Assembly (NCBI GenBank): GCA_002811675.1
Contig: PDIM01010260.1
Coordinates: forward strand, 175,211 to 215,915
DNA from: Ichthyosporea sp. XGB-2017a
Lineage: Eukaryota; Opisthokonta; Ichthyosporea
DNA: 40,705 nt
Direction: 5' to 3'
Of the stretch, positions 31,492-40,705 are shown piece by piece (the stretch's first letter is position 1; every line of letters begins with the position of its first letter). The notes under the pieces are model-generated. The model was not told where the DNA came from. It saw nothing but the letters and a program-made list of their open reading frames with translations, and searched no databases. The position numbers and the translations under genes are program-made.

Positions 31492-33179
31492 TTAGCCATT
31501 CAATATGTTCCCTAGAATCGCGTTTTCGTTTTGCTGCAAAGAACTTAAATAGCGTCCCGTCTTGAAAATTTTCACTACTCCTGAGCTATCCCCAGTTGCC
31601 CAAAGTCTTCTGATACCCCGGTTTGGCTCTACAACGTACAATGTATGTGGTTTATCAGGCACTTTTGTCTCACTAAAGCTCTTATCTGTCCCTGAAGCAT
31701 ACACCTCTATATAAGGCCTATTTCGACTACAGGAGAGATCATAAAATATCAGTTTTCCATTAGAAGAGCACGTTGCAAACACACACGGTCTCAAAGACGA
31801 CCATTTCGAGTCAAACAAGTACCCTGCATTTGAATCAATTACAAGAATTGGGTCCACATGGAGTGCGTTGTATACCCTAACACAACCATCAGTTCCACAC
31901 GTCAAAAACAAATTTCGGTGGAATGGAGAAGCATTTACAGAGTAAACAGGGCCTTGATGAGGCATGTAGCTAAAAATTATAGGGGATTTAGATAGGTCAG
32001 CTAATGCATCAGAAGAGTGAGAGCCTCTAACTGCAAGCGAGCATTTGAATACCCCTCCATTTTCTGTTCCTATGAAAAAGTGATTCTCATTTTCATAGCT
32101 AAAGGAAATGCATGTTGCACCCATTTCAGCATCCCCTCTTGCCTTACTAACTCTCAAATTCTTTGGAACGCTACTTGTTAGAAGGATAAACCCATTGAGG
32201 AGGGAAAGTCTCCTCTTTTCGAATACTACGCTCCACAGTAATACCTTACCATCTCCTCCAGTGGATACAATGCTTCCTACTTTGCTTGTTCCACTTCCAC
32301 TCCCTACATCGGCGCAGTCAACCCAACGTATTCCGAGCACAGGCTCTCTGTGGGAATGTTCGCTAACTTCAGATTGTGCAACAAGAGGATCTTCACTTGC
32401 TCGACTCAAGTTGTATAACAGTACGTCCCCATTGAAAGTGCCAACTGTGAGAAGTGAAGGTTCTTTCGGGTGAAAACTCAATGACATTACACAGGAAGAC
32501 ACTTCTAGTTCTACATCAGCTTTTACTTCATTCACTCTCCTCCTTTCGATATTCCACGTGCACAGATATCCTTTATGTGGGCACCAATCTTGATGATTAA
32601 ACTTTCCATACCCCACCGCAATAACACTGCCCATGGCGTTCCACGAAAGGCTACTTATCTGCAAAGGCATGCAATCACTCAAAGTGGCGTGTGTAAGCGA
32701 GTGCAAGCATTGAAGATCTTCACAGTCATCGTCCCACAACACTTCATATCCACTGAAAGCATTACTGGTTGAATTGACAAACAGCTGTTCCTCAACTAAG
32801 GGTGCTACTCGACCAAGAAATCGGGAAAGTTGCTCAGGTGCTTCTTGATCTGAAATGCTTTTGCTTGCCAGAGTGGTAAGTACAGGCCCCCCTCCTGATA
32901 CTTGTACCTGTAGTTAAAAAGAAAAGGGGAGATGAAGAAAGGTAAGTAGGTACTTTTGGCTATCAGGTGTGAAAAAAGAGCTACAAATATGAGCTACATT
33001 TTCCTACATACCTCCTTAGAAGCCCTTTCAAAAGACTGCGTATGAATGTCGTCAGTAAGAATTTCGATTGTTTGAGTACTTTCTTCGGCTGAGTGCTTTT
33101 CTCTGTTTTTTTTCCACGTTGATTTGAAACCACATGGCTTTCCAGCCTCTTTGCTCGAGAAGGATGTGGAATCCGGCAT
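31492..33179 (-). CDS. DYNC2I2: WD40 dynein-2 intermediate chain (WDR34/DYNC2I2)
   Basis: Exon 1 is 33012-33179 and exon 2 is 31492-32907 (minus strand), with a 104-base phase-0 intron (GTATGT donor, CTACAG acceptor), giving 527 residues; human WDR34 is about 536. Exon 1 supplies the short N-terminal tail with W-K-K-N-R and STQT. Exon 2 holds the WD40 propeller: LSWNAMGSVIAVGYG, HKGYLCTWNIERR, SLSFHPKEPSLLTVGTFNGDVLLYN, STGGDGKVLLW, TCGTDGCVRVYN, ATGDSSGVVKIFKTG. The HxDWCxHKxYxCTWNxERR pattern is diagnostic for the dynein-2 intermediate chain. It carries cargo-independent structural roles in the retrograde IFT motor of cilia. The 3' end is tail-to-tail with IQUB; I see no AATAAA for it in the IQUB 3' end, so it may use a variant signal. 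Confidence 0.9.
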
Positions 33180-33682
33180 GATTGCTATTTCTTTAAAAAG
33201 CTCTAAATCCCTTTCTTTTTAAAATATCCTAATAATTAAAAAGAAGAAATTTCAAATTTCGGAGCATGTACGAGGGCGAGGGCCACTGGGCATGTAGTCG
33301 GCGGAATTTATAGACCGCAGCGAGGACCGCAGATCACGACAGGCCGACTCTCTGCTCTCGAGGTGGGAAGGCCGAAGGGGGTGCTCGAGAGTCGAGAGTC
33401 GCCTAGCTAAAATCGATGAGTTAATTGGACGCGTCGACTTTGTGGCCCAGAATTCGAAGGCAGAATCTATCTGGCACAAAAATCCAAGGCTCTGCAATTC
33501 GCAAGCGCACATTCCAATAGTCACATAATTACAGTGGTGTTCACAAAAGTTTGTGTTTTTATTTAAACATAAATGCTGTGGTAAGTTAGTTGGTCATAAA
33601 CAAAACAGTACAATGAATTAAATGTTCGCAGTTGAATGCATAATATTATATACGCGTTTTAGCAAAGAAGAAAAGCGCAGAA
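33180..33682. other. Intergenic between SMC1 and WDR34
   Basis: About 500 bases containing the SMC1 3' UTR and poly(A) signal and the WDR34 upstream region. A GC-rich island with several GAGTCGAG/CTCGAG elements lies at about 33340-33440 and may be the WDR34 promoter. A minus-strand 90-codon frame (33252-33524) has no recognised domain. Confidence 0.5.
33558..33563 (-). terminator. AATAAA poly(A) signal of SMC1
   Basis: AATAAA on the minus strand, 120 bases past the SMC1 stop codon at 33683. Confidence 0.55.
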
Positions 33683-36600
33683 TTACTTCAAGGGGCCTTC
33701 CTCGTATTGGGTAAGGTCAACGGTGAGGCAGCCACTGCAGTCTTTGTTTTGATCGCGATAAACTCCGACCAAAGATTCGGCCTTTTCAAAGAAAGTATCC
33801 TTCAATGAAATAACGATGCACTGAAAGTCTTTTCTTCCGGAGCATAATCTTATGTAATTAGATACTTTGTTCACATTGGCGTTGTCGAGGGCAGCATCAA
33901 TTTCGTCCATGACAAAGAATGGGGCAGGCTGATAACTATGAATTGCAAATAGCAAAGCAAGGGCTGCGACAGTTTTCTCTCCACCAGAGAGCTGATCCAT
34001 GTCTCGAAAGCGCTTCATGGGAGGCATTGCATTGTATTTTACACCATGAAGGTAAGGCTCCTATTGATAAATAACAACGGGTCAAGATAGTTACTCTTGC
34101 AAAATAATCGAGTCAAACGCAATACAAAGTGCCAGTTAATAACCTACCTCACTGTTCTCCAGGCTTAAATAAGCAGTTCCCCCGAGGGGTTGAAGGGGGT
34201 TCTTAGTCAACTCTTTGTATACTTGATCAATTCTAGCCGAAATGTGGGTGAAGGCAGCATTAAAAAGCTCGTAGCGACGCGCTTTAATTTTGTTAAACAG
34301 GTCAGTTGCACCTTTTGCATTCTGCCTGGCGTGTTCAAATTCATCCTCACTGGCCTTCAATTTGTTCTTCACATCTTCCAGCTTGTCATTGGCTTTCATA
34401 TTCGGTGATATTTTTTCAATTTCGCTATTTATACTTTTAACCTCTTCCACAAATTCCTCCAAGATCCTTTCAACATCGTCCTTTGACTTAATCTCCCTTA
34501 ACTTTCGAGGCAAAGAGTCATAATTAGGTTCTATAGTATCCTCTGGCGGAAAAGTTTGAGAATTTGCCGCCTCATCCACATCCATCGCATCTTCCTCCCC
34601 TGAAGGTCGAGAAGCGTCTTCTTCATTACTAAAACCAACACCCTCTTCAACATCATCGAGTGAACCTCTCGCGAAGGAAATCCTGATGTCCTCAAGTTTG
34701 CACACTTTCAACTGCTCATGCTTTTTTTGTCGAATATTGATTAATGCTGTTATTTTGGCATCTTTCAATTTCTCAAGGTTAAGTTTTTCTTTTAATTTCG
34801 CATTTCGCAACTTTTTAATCTCCTGTATCTCAACCTCTTTCTCGTCGCCAGAAACTTTTAGCTCGTTCTTTTGTTTGCGCAGCGATGACAGTCGTTCTTC
34901 ATTGTCTTCGATAACCTTGATGTACGCTTTTTCCTCAGCTGTGAGGGTTTCCAGGGCATCTTTGTCTGCCGCAATACTAGCTTTCAGCTTTTTCACAGGA
35001 CCTTCTGTATTTCTGGACCTTTCATACTCAAGCTGATTTTTGAGCCGAGACTGTTGATTTGCGAGCTCAAGCCTCCTTTTAGCAATATCTTGACTTTTCT
35101 TTAAATTTTTAGACTCAAATTCTGCAATATTGTCAACATTTATCTTTGAGCAAAACTGGTCAAAAATATTTCTTTCCAAAACATCCATACGAGATTGCAC
35201 TTTTAGAATCGAAGCATCAAAGGACTTTTCTGATTTTGTAAATTTGGCCAAAGCCGGTTCAATTTTTTCCATCTCCTTAGTAGTAGACGCTATCTCATTT
35301 TCATTCTTCTCAAATTTTTCTATGGTCAATTTCAAATCCACATTTGCATACTTTAAGCGGTTTTCCAGCCCAGATATTTGGGATTGAAGTTGCTGTTCAT
35401 CACCATCTTTCTTCTTTTTCTTAGAAAGTTCATTCAAATCTTTCAAAAAATTTTCTCTATCACTTTTCAATTTTTGCACTTTCTTTTCGTCCCATTTACT
35501 GTTTTTTGATTGAATATCATTAAGGCCACCGGTTATGATACCACTCTTTCTGATAACAGTTCCATCTAGAGTTACGGCTTTAACTCTTTCATTACCAGAA
35601 AAGCATAATTTTCTTGCAATATCAAGATTGTCGCAAACAATAGTATCACCACATGCATATAATATAGCACGGCTAATACTTTGCTCAAACTGCAAAAGAT
35701 CTATTGCAAGCTTACTATCGTGTCCAAGGTGACGAAGACGCTCGTTGGCTTGCTTTGCTTCAATTGATTCTAAAGGAATAAAAGTAGCTGTACCGGCATG
35801 TTGCTCTTTCATATACCTGATACATTCCATTCCAGTTTTCGCATTATCAACAACAATGGCATCTATATTCTTGCCCAAAGCAACAGATATTGCGACTTGG
35901 TACTTCTTAGGATTACTTATCTTACACAGATCATGAAGCTTTCCGTGTACACCAGGAAATAATCGTTTCAAATTTGCAAGGCAGTCATTCATTTTTGCAT
36001 CCCTTTCATTTTCCATCCTATCTGCTTTCGCTTCGCGCAATTGGGACTGACACATCTCAAGTTTCTGAGTAATATTCCTGTGGCGTTCGGCGGCTTCTTT
36101 TACAGTCTTGCTTAAAACAACCAATTCATTTTTAAGTTTGTTCACTGTTTGGATGTTCGAATTCACATATACTTCCAATTTTTCTTTCCTTTGTTCAAGC
36201 TGTTTTCCGCTCTCAATCAGATGCTCCTTTCTCTCTGTCAATTCATCCTTTTTTCCATTCAATCGTTCAATTTCAGCTTTACTTGTAGTCTGTTCTCTCT
36301 TAATTTTTTCAATTTCTTTTCTCATGTTAACAGTTTTACGAGTGGCTTCCTCCCTCAAAGCATTGTACTCCTCCAAGAGATCTTCCTGCAGGGACATATC
36401 CTCCTCTTGTTCCTCACTCTGCTTCAAAATATAAGCTTCATAGTCCTTTGCCACATTAACAATTTCTTCTAGCTCCCGCTCAAGTGCGGTTATTTCTTCA
36501 GAATGATTCGCATGGGTAGCCTCTGCCTTTTTAAAATTTTTTTTAGACTGCTCCAGTCGACTTCGCGCGTGCTTGATCTGCTCCTGCGTTTTGATACACT

Positions 36601-37489
36601 TTGGCCTTTGCTTGTTAAGGTTTTTTTCCAGGGAGCCACTTTCTTTTTCAACTGATGAAATTCCCTTCTTTACTTCAGCCTGTTCCTTCTTTTTGCTCTC
36701 GATTTGATCACCATACTTTTCAATAAGAGGTTCTTGTCTTTTTAGTTCAGCTTCTAGCTTGTTTTTCTCTGAAGAAATGGCTTGCCTCTCCTTGTCATAC
36801 TGGTACAGCTGAAACAAAGTGTGCTGCTCTTTTGTGTCATTCTTTTTCTTAATGAGCTTTTCAAAACGTTCAGCTTCTTCTTTCTGCTCTCTGAATTGTT
36901 TCTTTTCCGCATTAATCCGCTTTTTTTCTTGAAAGTTAAGCAGAGTAGTTTGCTCAGCCTTTTCCTTTTCAGCCATACTCTCTTCATAAGCGGCTTTTAA
37001 TTCTCCAGATCCACTTATTTCTTCAAAAAGGGAAGTAAGTTCCTTGGGGTTCTTTTGAGCTATTGATTCAACATCTCCTTGAAAGACCAGAAAGTTTCTA
37101 GTCTTAATATTGATACCATAACCTTTTAACTTCGAGTTATATTCATCCCAAGTGCATGTTTTCCCGTTGATTTTGTATTCACTGCTACCCGAACTACTAA
37201 CTGTACGCTTCAGGACTACCTCTTTTCCCTCTGGGTCAATAAAGACAGCAGACACCGAGCCTTTCTTCAAATTCTTTCCAGAATTCGCTCCGTGAATCAA
37301 ATCTTTAAGTTGATTGCCTCTCAAATTCTGGGCACGTACACCAAGTACAAAACTGATAGCATCCATTAAATTTGACTTTCCAGCACCATTTGGTCCAATC
37401 ACAGCCGTAAACTCTTTAAAGGGACCAAGCACTTGATGTCCCTTGTAGGACTTAAAGTCTTCAGCCTCGATCCTGTGCAATCTAATCAT
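33683..37489 (-). CDS. SMC1A: Cohesin ATPase subunit SMC1
   Basis: Exon 1 is 34148-37489 and exon 2 is 33683-34060 (minus strand), separated by an 87-base phase-0 intron, giving 1239 residues (human SMC1A is 1233). Visible parts: Walker A GPNGAGKS (32-39), the family phrase [19 protein letters not shown], long coiled coil, hinge (about 515-680, [12 protein letters not shown] to [14 protein letters not shown]), return coiled coil, then ABC signature LSGGE (1138-1142) and Walker [13 protein letters not shown] (from 1162). The splice joins ENSE to EPYLHG exactly where SMC1 proteins have ENPEEPYL, confirming the intron. It pairs with SMC3 to form the cohesin ring that holds sister chromatids and shapes DNA loops. 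An acidic insert (about residues 940-970) stands in the second coiled-coil arm. It is head-to-head with the scramblase gene. Confidence 0.96.
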
Positions 37490-37952
37490 CTTCTGAGATC
37501 AGCTGCACAGCACGGGATTTAACTGTAATTCAGATTGGACCAAAACACAAAGGTCCCTTGGTCAACTTTAAGCACCACAAACAAAGGGACTAGAATTAGA
37601 AAATAAATTCAGATGAGAAGAACGAAGACAAGCTGTTGAACACGCACAATACAACCACAAGTCAACCCAAAAAATGTCTCGAGTCAACAAATCAAACAAA
37701 ATACAATAACTCAGTTATTCTCAATCCTTCGCCAATACCAGAGTTCTAGGTGTACGGTAAATCAGCTTTTCAGTTAACTTCCAGACAACAGTCTGCAGCA
37801 CTCGCTCTATGCAGGAAGACTCGAGAGTGCACTCCTATGCCATGGCAGTTGCGGCCACAACACAGCATCCCATCGACACAAAAAAAGGAAGGGTCAGGGT
37901 TATTTCTGCATGTTTCCCGCCAAATCATATTTTGCATCGGGACTTGGGCCCC

Positions 37953-37958
37953 CACGTG
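37953..37958. promoter_or_regulatory. Palindromic E-box CACGTG
   Basis: A perfect USF/MYC-type E-box 230 bases before the scramblase ATG and 15 bases before a TATA-like element. A single hexamer match is weak evidence. Confidence 0.3.
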
Positions 37959-37972
37959 ATTCCTTTTTCTGG

Positions 37973-37982
37973 CTATATATAG
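37973..37982 (+). promoter_or_regulatory. TATA-like element (CTATATATAG)
   Basis: About 200 bases before the scramblase ATG. It could place transcription start near 38005. TA-rich repeats are common in this DNA, so the call is tentative. Confidence 0.3.
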
Positions 37983-38182
37983 ATAGATAAATTACTTTTT
38001 ATTTATATTTCAACCCTTTCGACTAATATATACTCCTTCAGCAAAATTCATAATACAAAGCTTCGTGAAGATCAAGTATATACATTGTAATTTAGAGCTA
38101 CCAATCTCTAAGAAACCAGCTGCACACTAGCCATTACCCAGTTTGCAATGTCTTGTTTCTTATTGCACCAAAAAAAGGAGCA

Positions 38183-39997
38183 ATGAGTGGCCCCCCGACA
38201 TACGATATTTCTGAGAAGCCCCCGGGCACAAACAGTTATCAGATTCCAGGTCAAGCGCAAACTCCACAACAAGGTTATCCACCATCTACCCAACAACAAC
38301 AATACCAGTATCAACCACCTCCCCAGGGCAACTACCCCGCCCAATCCCCGACTTATCAACAGTGTCAACAGCCTCCTGGTCAGTTATACAGTCAACAGCC
38401 ACCATACCAGCAGCCCCCGCAGGGACAGTTCCAGCAACCATCTCCTTCAGTGCAATACCACACTCAGCAGCCTGGTGCACAGCAATATCCGGTTCCAAGT
38501 GGTCAGCCAGCGGTAAGACACTTTGACGTACATTTTCAAAGTCCATAGAGTGACAATGAAATAATTTTACTTAACGTGCGCGTGTGTTCTGCTATGTTTG
38601 CATATAATTTAGCCAGGCCAAATTGTCTTTATGCCTCAACCATCGCAACGAGTTGACTGTCCAAGAGGTTTAGAGTACTTACTTAGTGTTGACCAACTGC
38701 TTATTCATCAGCAGGTAAGTGCAAAGTTTAGAACATGCTTGCAGCTGCATTGCCCAGTGCCCAGTAATATTCCATCTAGATCTTTTCATGATGAGCAGTT
38801 CAGAGCTGAGACGCTTGAGTGAATGCATCACTAGAGCTAGAATAGCTAAATCACTATGTCAATATTGTTACCTTTTATTAACCGTTCACAGTATGTTTCT
38901 ACTTAATTATTATAATAAGGTGGAACTTTTGGAGGCATTCACAGGTATAGAGACCAATAACAAATATCTCATAAAAAATACATTGGGTCAAGTAGTATTT
39001 TTTGCTGCCGAAGATACTGGCTGTTGCAATCGACAATGTTGTGGAAAAGACAGAGCTTTTACAATCAATGTACGTAAGTGTAAGCCGTAAGGTTCCATGA
39101 TGAATATTTTGTTGTTTCAAGCTTTAGCGCCGGACCATTACCAGCTAGCTAAGTGCGCATGTTGATGCACACGCAGATACAGTACACACAGCTAGCTGAA
39201 GCTTGTAATCCATTTAAATATTCAGGGCGGTCACTGCATATATCTCGACGTGATATGTAATTAACAACGCATAATTTAATTTCTATACATTACAATCATA
39301 TTTGCTTTTGCATTAACGTACGATGTTACAAATATATACTCACTCTGATGTGCGCATGCATATATATATGGTCATAATGAATTAATTGGTCATAATGAAT
39401 TAATTGGTCTTCAACATTGCTGTTAATATAATTACTTATTGGACCGACTATCATTAAACGGAATTAATTATTGACTTATAACCGCTAATTACGACGCACG
39501 TCGTTACATGACACTAGATACTTGATAACTCCAGTCAATGTGTCCTACGTTTGACGAGACCCTTGAGATGCAGTACAGTTTGGTGCCCCTTTATACTACC
39601 TATCAATTGTTGCTGCCTCCAAAGGTTAACCGTCGAAACTCCAGGAGGCATGGTCTTGGGATATGTGGCCCAAAAATATTCTCTATGCAAACCATACTTT
39701 TCGGTTAGAAATGAATTGGATGAAGAAGTATTTACTATTTTAGGCCCGTGTTGTGTCTGTGATTGTTGCGGGGACCAGAATTTTTTCGTGAGCGACCAAA
39801 ATGGCAACACTATAGGCAATGTGCAAAAGCAATTCACAGGTCTAGTAAAAGAGTTTTTTACCGACGCGGATAATTTTGGCGTTACCTTTCCCCTTGATCT
39901 AGACGTCAAACTCAAGTCCCTGCTGCTAGGGGCAGTTTTCCTGGTGGACTTCATGTATTTCGAGGAGTCAGGGAACAAGAATGACCAAAGAAGCTAA
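38183..39997 (+). CDS. PLSCR: Phospholipid scramblase
   Basis: Four exons, 38183-38512, 38613-38714, 38920-39069 and 39518-39997, all joined in phase 0, give 353 residues. Exon 1 is a Pro/Gln/Tyr-rich tail with a WW-ligand PPTY near the start. Exons 2-4 give the scramblase core: CPRGLEYLLSVDQLLIHQQ, LLEAFTGIETNNKY, FFAAEDTGCCNRQCC (palmitoylation-type cysteines, 179-185), FTI-N joined to ILDNS, RPLRC, PGPCVxC-like ILGPCCVCDCCGD, the calcium-loop DADNFGVTFPLDLDVK, and a C-terminal hydrophobic helix LLLGAVFLVDFMYF. The match to the family across each junction fixes the splice sites. The last acceptor (CACTAG before 39518) has a poor pyrimidine tract. Scramblases move lipids between leaflets in response to calcium, or act in signalling. 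There is an extra hydrophobic PFILPIN stretch inside the cysteine cluster after RPLRC. Confidence 0.93.
39370..39405 (+). repeat. 18-base tandem duplication in a scramblase intron
   Basis: GGTCATAATGAATTAATT occurs twice in direct succession inside intron 3 of the scramblase gene. It is AT-rich and probably slippage-derived. Confidence 0.9.
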
Positions 39998-40133
39998 TTA
40001 GTACGTACTCGTACCTAACAATATTGTATATTAACTACGTCCGCGACGTGGAGCCAGCTGCTGATGACGTCCGGAGAATTAAAGAACTAGATGTCGTCTG
40101 GGGTAATACCGCGGCGACGTAATTAAACGTTGA

Positions 40134-40139
40134 AATAAA
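40134..40139 (+). terminator. AATAAA poly(A) signal of the scramblase gene
   Basis: It lies 136 bases past the scramblase stop codon and is the first AATAAA downstream. Confidence 0.5.
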
Positions 40140-40166
40140 TTATAATTATTATAAGGAGAAAATTCA

Positions 40167-40705
40167 CTAGGACATTATATGAATTATTGTAGTACAGGAG
40201 GCTGGATCGACAATGTTTAATGGTGGCATATAACTGCCCTTGAGTTCTGCTCCACTGGTTTCAATTATAAACCGCGCCAGTTGATGTATAAGGAAAGGCC
40301 GATGACCAAGCAGGAACTCTTTCATTTGCTTCCGTGATTTTGAAGCGCCTGATCACGCCTTAATGTGATCATGCTACAAGAGATTCAAACAAGTTAACGT
40401 CTTCCTTTATTCTATGCAAAGAGGCAACGAGTTATAGGCATCAGCTAGGCTAGGGAGAAGCTCTCCGTCTAGCATTCCAATCACGTCATCCACAAGACGT
40501 ATAGGGCTGTTGCCGATAGGACCTATCCCTAGCTCAGGGATAGGTTTGTAATCCTCGGAAGGCTCGGACTCTGAAGAGTTAGGGGAAGCTGGCTTCTCCA
40601 TTTCCCCCCCAGTTCGAGGCATACGAGGTTTTGCGTCTTTCAGCCATGAAAGATACCGTTCCGAAGTGCAGCGAGGCACACGTGTATTTATCACGTGGTT
40701 TATCT
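40167..40705 (-). CDS. Possible 3' end of an unrecognised minus-strand gene, cut by the window edge
   Basis: Two minus-strand segments read like protein. The first, 40407-40705, is open to the window edge and encodes a Ser/Pro/Glu-rich stretch (GEMEKPASPNSSESEPSEDY) and then VDDVIGMLDGELLPSLADAY, ending at a TAA at 40407. The second, 40167-40349, encodes about 60 residues including FLLGHRPFLIHQLARFIIE and ends at TAG 40167. A short intron could join them (a CAG acceptor lies at about 40350), but I could not fix a matching donor. The first ORF has no ATG at its open end, only GTG, so it would be an internal exon. No domain is recognised. If real, it is convergent with the scramblase gene. Chance open frames remain possible. 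Confidence 0.35.

Larger units (their letters stand above)
37490..38182. other. Divergent intergenic/promoter region between SMC1 and scramblase
   Basis: About 690 bases between the two start codons. It contains a CACGTG E-box and a TATA-like element near the scramblase side, listed separately. Open frames inside are short and overlap on both strands with no recognised domain. Confidence 0.6.

Noticed and set aside
33252-33524. 90-codon minus-strand frame in the WDR34 upstream region
   Set aside because: No recognised domain; composition follows the local GC-rich repeats; probably promoter DNA.
38286-38546. Minus-strand frame opposite scramblase exon 1
   Set aside because: Antisense of the Pro/Gln-rich repeat coding; it crosses a well-supported splice donor.

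Overview
The window looks like animal nuclear DNA, most likely from a sponge or another early-branching, intron-poor animal. It carries a LIM-type homeobox gene, found only in animals, together with axonemal and intraflagellar dynein genes, cohesin SMC1 and a phospholipid scramblase. Genes are close together, the few introns are mostly about 90-210 bases, and several very large proteins sit in single exons. The species is not identified.

Layout: bases 1-5400 are gene-poor, with a poly-A tract, a foldback repeat and a decayed non-LTR reverse transcriptase. A small secreted protein (5502-6041) has a clear TATA promoter. Bases 6229-7145 hold a broken tandem pair of HNH-type zinc nuclease domains. 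A coiled-coil, probably CSPP1-like centrosome/cilium gene (8313-10997) and an unusual LIM-homeodomain gene (12707-14498) follow on the + strand. Next is a 12-kb single-exon inner-arm dynein heavy chain (DNAH7-like, minus, 15270-27359). It is head-to-head with IQUB (+, 28726-31446). IQUB in turn is tail-to-tail, 45 bases apart, with the dynein-2 intermediate chain WDR34/DYNC2I2 (minus, 31492-33179). SMC1 (minus, 33683-37489) is head-to-head with a phospholipid scramblase (+, 38183-39997). The right edge probably cuts an unrecognised minus-strand gene.

Four of the seven recognisable genes (CSPP1-like, DNAH7, IQUB, WDR34) belong to cilia: axoneme base/microtubules, inner arm, radial spoke and retrograde IFT motor. 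They form a loose ciliary neighbourhood, and DNAH7/IQUB may share one divergent promoter. The most notable observations are: a LIM-homeodomain protein with only one LIM domain, whose disordered tail carries a series of class IIa HDAC-like kinase/14-3-3 motifs; an IQUB that has lost its ubiquitin-like domain; and an intron set in which all seven introns I can place are phase 0.

All protein identities rest on motif and family recognition by eye. No database search was run.
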